64,000 nucleotides of DNA from Pseudomonas chlororaphis (lineage in GTDB: Bacteria > Pseudomonadota > Gammaproteobacteria > Pseudomonadales > Pseudomonadaceae): contig NZ_MOAL01000008.1 in assembly GCF_003731765.1 (NCBI RefSeq), positions 372,001 through 436,000 of the forward strand, in the 5' to 3' direction. Positions 25,446 through 33,160 of this stretch are shown piece after piece. Below the pieces are notes generated by a model. The model saw only the letters and a list, made by a program, of their open reading frames with translations. It had not been told where the DNA came from and ran no database searches. Made by a program: the position numbers and the translations under genes. The number at the start of each line of letters is the position of its first letter. The first letter of the stretch is position 1.

Positions 25446-27176
25446 ATGGCCATCGTTGTCACCCTCATTGTCATTGCGCTGATTGCTATCGCGCTGATTC
25501 TGTACACCCGCCGCAAGCTCAACGCCCCTAGCCCGGTGTCGCTTCACGACCTCAATGCCCAGATCAATCAGGCGATGATGCTGAGCAAGGCCGAGCCGCT
25601 GCTGGCGCTGCAACTGGCACAGCGCATGACCGGCAATGCCCAGGAGCTGGCCTTGCAACTGGTGGCCGCCGAACTCTACCTCGCCGGGCACCAGGACCAG
25701 GCCCTGGAGATACGGGCCGGGTTGCCGCCCCATGCCCAGGAATACATCCTCAACACCCTGATCGAATCGCTGCTCGACAGTGACGACACCCAGGCCTGCC
25801 TGGAACTGCTGGACCGCTGCGGCGAGTCCCTGCCCACCTGGCCTCTGCTGCAAGTGCGAATCCTCCAGGCTCGCGGCGAACAGGACCAGGCCGTGGCGCT
25901 GCTGGGCGAACTGGGCGACCCGCAACACCCGTCGGCCCAGGAGCGCCAGAGCATCGACAACCTGCTGATCCTGGCACGCCTGCAATATCAGGCCGGGCTG
26001 CAGGACGCCGCACTGGCCAGCGTCGAGCAGGCCTGGTCGACGTTTCAGGCCTCTGACGAGAGCCATCGCCTGAGCACACTGCGCAGGCTCTTCGATGCCT
26101 ACGCCGACCAAGGGCAGTTCGAGCTGATCCTCACCCGGGCCGCGCAACTGCCGGTAGAAGAGCAAGAGCAGGCGGCGGCCGCCTTGTTCAGTGCCGGCCA
26201 GTTGGACTCGGCGTTCAGCCTGCTGGCGCAAATCGGCGATGCCCACTCCTACTTGACCTACGGCGAGCTGATGGATTCAGCCCTGGCCCGACACCAAGTC
26301 GATGCCGCGCTGCGCCTGCTGGACGTTGCCCCGGCGAGCGAGCAGAACAGCCTGCTGCTGAGGCTGCTGAAGCATCACGTTGAACAAGGCCGGACCGCAG
26401 AAGCCGAGGCCTTGTTGCTGGCCCGGGAAAGCGAAGCGTCCCAGCGCCCGGGGATGATGCTCTACCTCTGTGACGAGCACCACGCGGCGCAGCCGCAGTG
26501 GACCGAAGCCTTGCTGGCCAAGGCCCTGCAACAGATCGACGGCCTGCGCGATGACCACGAGTTCTGGAGCGGCTTGCGCTTGCAGGCCCTGCATACCCAG
26601 TTGCAGGGGCAAAGCCGCCTGCCGGCCCACCGCCGGGACAGCTGGCTGGTGCGTACCAGCCTTGAGGAAATGCACAGCCTGCGCCAGCAACAAGAGAGCG
26701 AAATGCAACTGCTGTACCTGTGCGAGCACGCCAAGCTGTTGCATGGCCTGGGCCAGACCGCCCAGGGCCGGACCTTGCTGGAACAGGCCCTGGACCTGCT
26801 GGAGAACGCCCCGGACGTCGATGAAGACGACAAGACCCTGTACCTGGAAAACATCGCCGAAAGCTACCTGCACCTCGACGAGGTGGAGCAGGCGCAAACC
26901 CTGCACGACCGGCTCAACGCCCAGAACGCCGGCAGCCATTCGCTGGAAGAGGGCCTGCTGCTGCACCACATCGAGCATCAGCGTTTCGCCCAGGCCATCA
27001 ACGCTCTGAACCTGAGCACCTTGCTCAGTGAGAAAAAGCTCCTGTCACGCCTGCACCAGGCGCTGGAGGAACTGCACAAGCGCTCCCCCGAGCGGGCCAC
27101 TGAACTGCAGGCGCAACTGATGGAACGCTTTACCAGCGGCCTGGCCTGGCGCTCGCGTTACGCCTCCCAGGCTTAA
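25446..27176 (+). CDS. Membrane-anchored helical (TPR-like) repeat protein of unknown function
   Basis: 576 residues. Residues 2-21 (IVVTLIVIALIAIALILY) form one transmembrane anchor followed by the basic TRRKL, so the rest should face the cytoplasm. The remainder is almost wholly alpha-helical with degenerate tetratricopeptide-like pairs, for example LALQLVAAELYLAGHQDQAL, RILQARGEQDQAVALLGEL and AKLLHGLGQTAQGRTLLEQAL. I know no specific name. It resembles the general plan of LapB-like scaffold proteins but lacks the rubredoxin metal cluster. AAAGGA precedes ATG 25446. Its stop overlaps the stop of the convergent PLD gene by four bases (27173-27176). Confidence 0.82.
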   Translation: MAIVVTLIVIALIAIALILYTRRKLNAPSPVSLHDLNAQINQAMMLSKAEPLLALQLAQRMTGNAQELALQLVAAELYLAGHQDQALEIRAGLPPHAQEYILNTLIESLLDSDDTQACLELLDRCGESLPTWPLLQVRILQARGEQDQAVALLGELGDPQHPSAQERQSIDNLLILARLQYQAGLQDAALASVEQAWSTFQASDESHRLSTLRRLFDAYADQGQFELILTRAAQLPVEEQEQAAAALFSAGQLDSAFSLLAQIGDAHSYLTYGELMDSALARHQVDAALRLLDVAPASEQNSLLLRLLKHHVEQGRTAEAEALLLARESEASQRPGMMLYLCDEHHAAQPQWTEALLAKALQQIDGLRDDHEFWSGLRLQALHTQLQGQSRLPAHRRDSWLVRTSLEEMHSLRQQQESEMQLLYLCEHAKLLHGLGQTAQGRTLLEQALDLLENAPDVDEDDKTLYLENIAESYLHLDEVEQAQTLHDRLNAQNAGSHSLEEGLLLHHIEHQRFAQAINALNLSTLLSEKKLLSRLHQALEELHKRSPERATELQAQLMERFTSGLAWRSRYASQA

Positions 27177-27862
27177 CGGGGCACGTAGCGGTTCCAGAGT
27201 TCGTTGAACTCCTTGAGGTAGCTGGCCACCAGTTGCGGGTGGTCAATCACCAACAGGTTTTCCTCGTTGCCGGTGGTGGCGCTGCGGGTCCAGTTGAAGC
27301 TGCCGTTTAGCAAGGTGCGGCCATCGAACACGGCGAACTTGTGGTGCATATGGAACGGCGTGTCGTCGATCCGCACCGGCACGCCGGCCTCGCGCAGCGC
27401 TGCAATATCGCTGCCGATATCGAACTGCTTTTCACTGTCGCTGATCACCCGTACCGCCACCCCGCGCTTGTGGCAAGCGCGGATCTCGTCGCTCAGTTGA
27501 TCGTCGGAAATGGTGAACACGCAGATGTCCACCGAAAGGCGGGCCTGACGACACAGGTCGCGGATCTTGCGTCGACAGTCTTCGCCGGGGCTGAAGTGGG
27601 CGCTGGCCATGTCCCGCACCGGGGCCGCACTGACGTCCAGGGTCTTGATCACCTGCTCCAGCCATTTCAGGGCCGGCAGCACATTGGCGCTGTCCGCCAG
27701 GCTCAGCTCGCGCACCAGGTCGAAGGAGCGATTACGCAAGTAACGCACCTGATCGGCACTCAGTTCGCTGCCCAGTTGGCGCAGTTCGTCTCGCTCGTCG
27801 TTGCTCAGCTTGAGGTCCAGCAGGCTGTCGCGCAGCTGCTGGTCCAGGTTGGCAAAATCCAT
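27173..27862 (-). CDS. Phospholipase D-superfamily protein with a single HKD motif
   Basis: 229 residues. The C-terminal half (about 88-225) is a PLD/Nuc-type domain with one H-x-K-x4-D motif, HHKFAVFD (H173, K175, D180), followed by NGSFNWT. A single motif implies that two subunits make one active site, as in the nuclease Nuc and mitochondrial cardiolipin hydrolases. The N-terminal 85 residues are a charged helical extension with no signal peptide, so it is cytoplasmic. Substrate could be nucleic acid or phospholipid. It begins 36 bases after the giant ATPase gene with AAGGA before the ATG, so it is the likely last gene of the six-gene unit. Confidence 0.85.
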   Translation of the reverse strand: MDFANLDQQLRDSLLDLKLSNDERDELRQLGSELSADQVRYLRNRSFDLVRELSLADSANVLPALKWLEQVIKTLDVSAAPVRDMASAHFSPGEDCRRKIRDLCRQARLSVDICVFTISDDQLSDEIRACHKRGVAVRVISDSEKQFDIGSDIAALREAGVPVRIDDTPFHMHHKFAVFDGRTLLNGSFNWTRSATTGNEENLLVIDHPQLVASYLKEFNELWNRYVPR

Positions 27863-27898
27863 GTCGTGATCCTTGGCTATGGGTCGGTAAACCGGCGC

Positions 27899-30800
27899 TT
27901 AAGGTTGGGGGTCCTTGAGGGTGGGAACATTGCCATGGCTGAGCATACGGCTCAGTTCGTCGAGACGAGTGGCGATGTCACTGACACGCTGGTGGCTGTG
28001 CAGGTCGACGTCGATCTTCTTGTGCATGACCTTGATCAGCGGCAGGAAGCTGTTCTCCAGGTGCTCGGAGAGGTTTTCCAGCACTTCGCGCATGCCCTGT
28101 TGTTCCGGCGGACGGGCCAGGCCACGCACGCCTTCCACCAAATCATTGAGCTGGGCCACCACACGGCTGCCGACGTCGCTGTCGCTGCCACCCATGGAGC
28201 GGTTGCGTTGGAAGTCGCGCTTGATCTGCGCCCAGCGCTCCAGCTGTTCCGGCGTCTGATTGCCACGCAATTCGGCGAGCTTGAGCAGGTTTTCCTCGGC
28301 GCCGGTGGTCAGTAGCTGGGACTCGCCCTGGTAGTGGTCGGCCAAGAGTTGCAGGAGTTCGGCGTCGTTCATCACCGCCGAGATTTTCTCCGCCATTTTG
28401 TTCATGTTGCGGTAGCTGCCCTGAAGCTTGAACGGCGGCTCGGTGCGGTACTGGTCGGCCTGGGCGGCACTGGCGATGTACTGCTGGTTGACCTTGAGCA
28501 CCACGTCGCGCACCTGCATCAGGCGCTGCAGGGTGGTGGTGATTTCGTTGATCTCGGCGCCGCTGTAGCTGTGGCTCAGCTCGTTGCTGGAGAACGGTTT
28601 GCCCTCGGCCTTGGCGACAAAGCGATAGACGTCGGCCATGTCGCGGGTGGCCAGGGGCGCCAGCACTGGGTTGGAGGTCAGGCCGTTCTCGATGTAGCTC
28701 AGGGAGAAGGATTCCTGCATGCCGCCCAGGGTGTCGCCGAGGTTATAGATGTCGGCACGGTTGGCCAGCATGTCGGGGATCTTAAACACATCGCCAGACT
28801 CGGTGTACGGGTTACCGGACATCACCACGCAGAACTTCTTGCCGCGCATGTCGTAGGTCTTGGTTCGGCCCTTCCACACGCCTTCGATACGCCGGGTGCC
28901 GTCGCACAGCGAAATGAATTTTTGCAGGAACTCGGGGTGGGTGTGCTGGATGTCGTCGACATAGAGCATCACGTTGTTGCCCATTTCCAGGGCCAGGTTG
29001 AGTTTCTCCAGTTCCTGGCGCGAAGTGGCGTCCGGCGCTTGGGCCGGGTCCAGGGAACGCACGTCGTGGCCCAGGGCCGGGCCGTTGATCTTCATGAAGA
29101 TCAGGCCCAAGCGGTGCGCCACGTACTCCATCAGGGTGGTCTTGCCGTAGCCCGGTGGCGAAATCAGCATCAGCAGGCCCATCAGGTCGGTGCGCTTGTT
29201 TTCGCCCACGGTGCCCATCTGCTTGGCCAGGTTGTCGCCGATCACGCCCAGGTAGACGTCGTTGATCAGCTTGTTACGCACAAACGAGCTCAGTGGCCGC
29301 GGCTTGAACTCACTGAGGCGCAAGGCCTCGCGCTCGCGGCCGATGATGCCCTGACGCAGCGCCTGGTAGCGCTGCAGGCCCGGCAGGAACTGCTGGCGGT
29401 GAGCGCGCAGGCGAGCAAAGAAATCATCCACGGCCAAGGACAGGCGACGTTCCTTGATGCGCGGGTGCTCGCCCATCAGGTTGTCGACGGCGAAGCGCAG
29501 GTCCACCTCGGTGATACGTTTGGCCAGGTCATCGCTCAACAGCGACAAGGCCACGGCTTCGGGCACATAGGCCGCCAGCTCGGCGAACTCGCCGGCCGTG
29601 CACAGGCCCTGCAGCCAGTTGGCCGCCAGCGCCCACTGCGCCGCCGGACGCTCGGCCAGCCGGCCCAGGGCCTGCTGGTAGTCGTCCCACATACGCGCGC
29701 CCTGCAGGCGCAACTTGAGCCCTTCCTGCAACTGCTTGGCGTACTTGCTGAAGGTGAACTCGATGCGCTCGGCGGCCAGTTCCTGCACCAGGTACTCGGC
29801 AGCCTCGTTGATCACCGCGGGAGCCAGCCCCAACGGCTGCTGCGTGAGGAACGCCTGCATGGCCGCGAGGATCTCTTCCTGCAGCTGGCGCAGCCCTTCA
29901 CGGCGACCGAACAGTTGCTGGATATGCCGGCTGGTGCGCGCCCGCTCAGGCCATTGTGCCGGACCTTCAAGGCTGCGCTGCTGGTCCCAGAACAGGCTGG
30001 CAAAGGCTCGTGGCGCCGGGCTGTAACTCAACAGCCCGGCGCTCTCGCGCAGGGGCAGCAACTGCACCAGGATCGCCGCGGCGTCATGGTCGTGGATGCC
30101 CTTCTCGTAGCCTTCCTTGTAGCGCGGCGCGGCGAAGTCGCGGATCACCCGGGCCAGTTCGTCCGGTTGCGCCAGCAGCGGCTTGAGGCTGTCCAGGCTC
30201 AGGCCTTCCTGCCCGGCATCGGCGGCCTCCAGCACCTGGCCGGCGAGGTACTCGGCGCGGTACAGGGTTGCCGACTCGGACTCCAGCGCCACTTGCCAGA
30301 AGTCCTTGAGGGCCTCCAGTTCCGGGTCGCGCAGAGGCTCGAGGAAATCGGTACCGGTGAGGTGCAGGTGCAGCTCGTCGCCCCGGGGCATCAGGGTCAG
30401 GTCCAGCTCTTGGGTATTGACGCTGAAGCGATGGCGCGGGCCAAGCTTGATGACGTTGCCGCCCTCTTCGAACAGCTCGGTCTTGTCGCGCAGGGCACGC
30501 ACAGCCTGGTCGCGGGCGCCCTTGAGACGCGCCTCGACGTCATCGGCCTTGACGCTGTCCTTGAGCTCGCGCAGGCGCTCGGCCAGCTCCCGCAACTTGA
30601 GGATCAGCGGGTCGGCGGCGAAGAAGGCATTGAGTTCTTCGGCCTGGGTGAACTTGGCAGTGCGTCGGGTCAGGCTGTCGAGAATCCGCCGCGCGGCGTC
30701 CAGCAGCCCCTGGGCCTTGCGCTGGCGCTCGTCGAGCAGGGATTGCTTGTGGGCCTCGAAGGTTTCCAGCAACTCCTCACGCTTGCTGAGGATGTCACCG

Positions 30801-33046
30801 AGGAACTGTTCGTGATCGCCGAAACGGCTTTCCAACTCTTCCAACTGCACCAGCAGGCGCGACAGTTGTTCGTCGCAACGCTCCGGGTCCTGGGCCTGGC
30901 CCAGGGCGTTGGTGATGCCTTGGCTGAAGAGTTTGAACTGGGCACCGAACTGGGCCACGGTTTCCGTGGAACCCAGGCCTTTGCGCCGCTGCTCGGCACG
31001 GGCCTTGGCCTGGTTCAGGCGGGCGTAGATTTCCGAGATGGATTCGATGATCCGGGTGCGCTGGGTGGCGTCGTCGATCTGCAGCGATGCCATCAGGCTG
31101 GAGAGCATGTCCAGGTCGGCCGCCATGGCCTGCAAGGCCCCCAACGGCTCGGCCAGTTGGGCCACGGTTTCGGCTTTTTGCGCTTCGCTGTCGAGGCTTT
31201 CCAGGCGCGTGACGAACGGCTGCAACGCTTGCTCGCTGGCGAGGAAGGTGGCGGTGCCGGCGGCGGTGGTTTCCTGGGCCTTGAGCAGTTCGGCTTCCAT
31301 GGCGTCGATGCGCGCCACGTCGATGTAGCGGTACTCACGGATGGTCAGCAACAGGCCGCGCTGGGCGGTGATGTTGTTGAGGGCATCGACAAAATTCTGC
31401 ACCTGGTCCCAGCTGTCCACCAACAGGCCGGCGAGCAGGGCTTTCTGCTTCTCCTCGGCGCTGTGCATGGCCTGGCCGGACTGGCGGCGAATGCTTTCGA
31501 CCTTCTCGTATTCATCGAGCACCAGCTCGGAGGTGGCGGCGATTTCCCGCAGCAGCGGCGCCAGCCCTTCGAGCTCGGAGCTGCCCAGCCAGTGATAGAC
31601 GTCGAACAGGCGCCGGGTGTTCTGGCACAGCAGGGAGTAGCGCTGCACCGACACCGCGGAGGTGCCGATCTCGCGGCACAGGTCATAGAGGTCGGAGACG
31701 CTGCGCACCAGCTCGGCATTGCCGATACGCCCGAGGAAGCCGCTGCGGGCCGGTTGCCGGGCAGCGAACTCGTCGGTGAAGAACGGCGTCTGCCAGACCT
31801 GCATCGGGTGAACCCGGGTCGGCTCGTCGCCTTCGGCGGCAAAGATCACCATGCGCCCGTCTTCCAGACGCGCGTAACCATGGCCAAACACCGGGTTCTG
31901 CAACTGGCGGTTGATCATGTTGTAGGTCAGCAGCACCGAGCGACCCTGCTCGGGGTGGTAGAAGATGTACTGCACGTCTTCGCCATTGGGCGAGCGCACC
32001 GAGCGCTTGAAGCGCATGCCTTCCATGGACTGCTCGAAGGTCTTGTACTCGCCGCTCTGCAGGTAGTAGCCGCCGGGGAAAATAATCCCGTGGTCTTCGG
32101 GCAGTTGCACGCAGGCCAGGCCGATGGCGTCGATGCGCTCCACCTGCCGGGTCAGGCTGTTGAACACCAGGTAGCGCCACTGCTCTTCGCGGTACGGCAG
32201 GACCTTGAGCAGGATCAGGCTGCCCAGGCGGGCGAATTCGATCTGCCCGTCGTCCAGGGACTGGGTCTTGTCCACCACCTCTTCGCGGTAGATGCCCAGG
32301 CCGTCCTCGGTGTTGTTCTCGACCTTGATGGTCAGGTCGCCGCCGAGGGTTTCGACGAACACCGTGTCGAGGATGTTCATGTGCGGGAAGCGACCTTCCA
32401 CCGCCATCTCGCGGGTGGCCTTCTTCCACTCGAAATCAAAAGGCGCCGGCAAGGCGATGTCGCGCTCGCCGCGGTTGTCGATGTAGCGCACGTCGCGCCC
32501 ATCCAGGGAGATGGTCCAGCGGAACACTCGAATATCGGTGATGCGCTCGCCAATCTGAAAACTCGCCAGCAGCTTGCCGTCACGGATGGCCAACTGCAGC
32601 AGGCGAGTGTTCTTGTAATAGGTGTACAGCTCGTTGAAATCGTTGAGGAAGCCCTGGGCATTGAGGAATGTGCCTTCCAGGGGCACCGATTCCGCCTCGT
32701 AGCCTTCGCCCTCCTCCACCAGCCGGTAGAGGGAGAACACGTCGGCCACATGGGTTTCTTTCTTCAGGCCGATAAACACGTTGTAGCCGAACAACAGGCA
32801 GTCGCCGACCTGGACGATGTCCCGGGCGATGCAATTGTTCTCAGTGCGGATCCGTACCCGCCCGAGCACGTCCATGTGGCTGCTGCCGAACTCTTCGAGT
32901 CGCTGCTGGTTGAGGCCTTCGGCGGTTTGCCGCAGGCGCTGGCCCTGTTCCAGCAGGCGCTTGTGCAGCACCTCGTAGGCGCCGCCTTCGGCGACCGCCT
33001 TGTCCAATACATCCTGTGGTGGAGTTGCGACTTGAGCGTCCGACAT
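27899..33046 (-). CDS. Giant AAA ATPase with N-terminal DUF3686-type region
   Basis: 1715 residues, one of the largest genes in the window. Residues about 40-500 are a beta-rich region resembling DUF3686, for example RIRTENNCIARDIVQVGDCL and FGYNVFIGLKKETHVADVF. Residues about 600-860 are long charged helices, probably coiled coil. The AAA module is at the C-terminus: Walker A PPGYGKTT near residue 1297, Walker B NVMLYVDDI near 1362, sensor-1-like VVMSGNPYT and a possible arginine finger in LANRADIYN. No signal peptide or membrane segment. Family members are often labelled DNA repair ATPase, but I see no nuclease or DNA-binding domain to support that. AGGAAGG precedes ATG 33046. Downstream of flotillin, upstream of the PLD gene. 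Confidence 0.88.
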   Translation of the reverse strand: MSDAQVATPPQDVLDKAVAEGGAYEVLHKRLLEQGQRLRQTAEGLNQQRLEEFGSSHMDVLGRVRIRTENNCIARDIVQVGDCLLFGYNVFIGLKKETHVADVFSLYRLVEEGEGYEAESVPLEGTFLNAQGFLNDFNELYTYYKNTRLLQLAIRDGKLLASFQIGERITDIRVFRWTISLDGRDVRYIDNRGERDIALPAPFDFEWKKATREMAVEGRFPHMNILDTVFVETLGGDLTIKVENNTEDGLGIYREEVVDKTQSLDDGQIEFARLGSLILLKVLPYREEQWRYLVFNSLTRQVERIDAIGLACVQLPEDHGIIFPGGYYLQSGEYKTFEQSMEGMRFKRSVRSPNGEDVQYIFYHPEQGRSVLLTYNMINRQLQNPVFGHGYARLEDGRMVIFAAEGDEPTRVHPMQVWQTPFFTDEFAARQPARSGFLGRIGNAELVRSVSDLYDLCREIGTSAVSVQRYSLLCQNTRRLFDVYHWLGSSELEGLAPLLREIAATSELVLDEYEKVESIRRQSGQAMHSAEEKQKALLAGLLVDSWDQVQNFVDALNNITAQRGLLLTIREYRYIDVARIDAMEAELLKAQETTAAGTATFLASEQALQPFVTRLESLDSEAQKAETVAQLAEPLGALQAMAADLDMLSSLMASLQIDDATQRTRIIESISEIYARLNQAKARAEQRRKGLGSTETVAQFGAQFKLFSQGITNALGQAQDPERCDEQLSRLLVQLEELESRFGDHEQFLGDILSKREELLETFEAHKQSLLDERQRKAQGLLDAARRILDSLTRRTAKFTQAEELNAFFAADPLILKLRELAERLRELKDSVKADDVEARLKGARDQAVRALRDKTELFEEGGNVIKLGPRHRFSVNTQELDLTLMPRGDELHLHLTGTDFLEPLRDPELEALKDFWQVALESESATLYRAEYLAGQVLEAADAGQEGLSLDSLKPLLAQPDELARVIRDFAAPRYKEGYEKGIHDHDAAAILVQLLPLRESAGLLSYSPAPRAFASLFWDQQRSLEGPAQWPERARTSRHIQQLFGRREGLRQLQEEILAAMQAFLTQQPLGLAPAVINEAAEYLVQELAAERIEFTFSKYAKQLQEGLKLRLQGARMWDDYQQALGRLAERPAAQWALAANWLQGLCTAGEFAELAAYVPEAVALSLLSDDLAKRITEVDLRFAVDNLMGEHPRIKERRLSLAVDDFFARLRAHRQQFLPGLQRYQALRQGIIGREREALRLSEFKPRPLSSFVRNKLINDVYLGVIGDNLAKQMGTVGENKRTDLMGLLMLISPPGYGKTTLMEYVAHRLGLIFMKINGPALGHDVRSLDPAQAPDATSRQELEKLNLALEMGNNVMLYVDDIQHTHPEFLQKFISLCDGTRRIEGVWKGRTKTYDMRGKKFCVVMSGNPYTESGDVFKIPDMLANRADIYNLGDTLGGMQESFSLSYIENGLTSNPVLAPLATRDMADVYRFVAKAEGKPFSSNELSHSYSGAEINEITTTLQRLMQVRDVVLKVNQQYIASAAQADQYRTEPPFKLQGSYRNMNKMAEKISAVMNDAELLQLLADHYQGESQLLTTGAEENLLKLAELRGNQTPEQLERWAQIKRDFQRNRSMGGSDSDVGSRVVAQLNDLVEGVRGLARPPEQQGMREVLENLSEHLENSFLPLIKVMHKKIDVDLHSHQRVSDIATRLDELSRMLSHGNVPTLKDPQP

Positions 33047-33099
33047 CGTGGCCTTCCTGGATCTACGGCGGGGTACAAAAAACGGCGGTCAACAGCCCA

Positions 33100-33134
33100 C
33101 CCTGCGCGCGCCCCGAGGGGCCTGGCGCGCAGGG
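33100..33134 (-). terminator. Intercistronic hairpin between flotillin and ATPase genes
   Basis: CCCTGCGCGC (33100-33109) is perfectly complementary to GCGCGCAGGG (33125-33134), and the 15-base loop contains CCCCGAGGGG. A six-T run lies about 20 bases further on in the minus direction. It is strong enough to cause partial termination or to stop 3'-5' decay, so the flotillin message may exceed the ATPase message. Confidence 0.55.
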
Positions 33135-33160
33135 TTTGCTGCTACCGATCAGCGTGGGGT

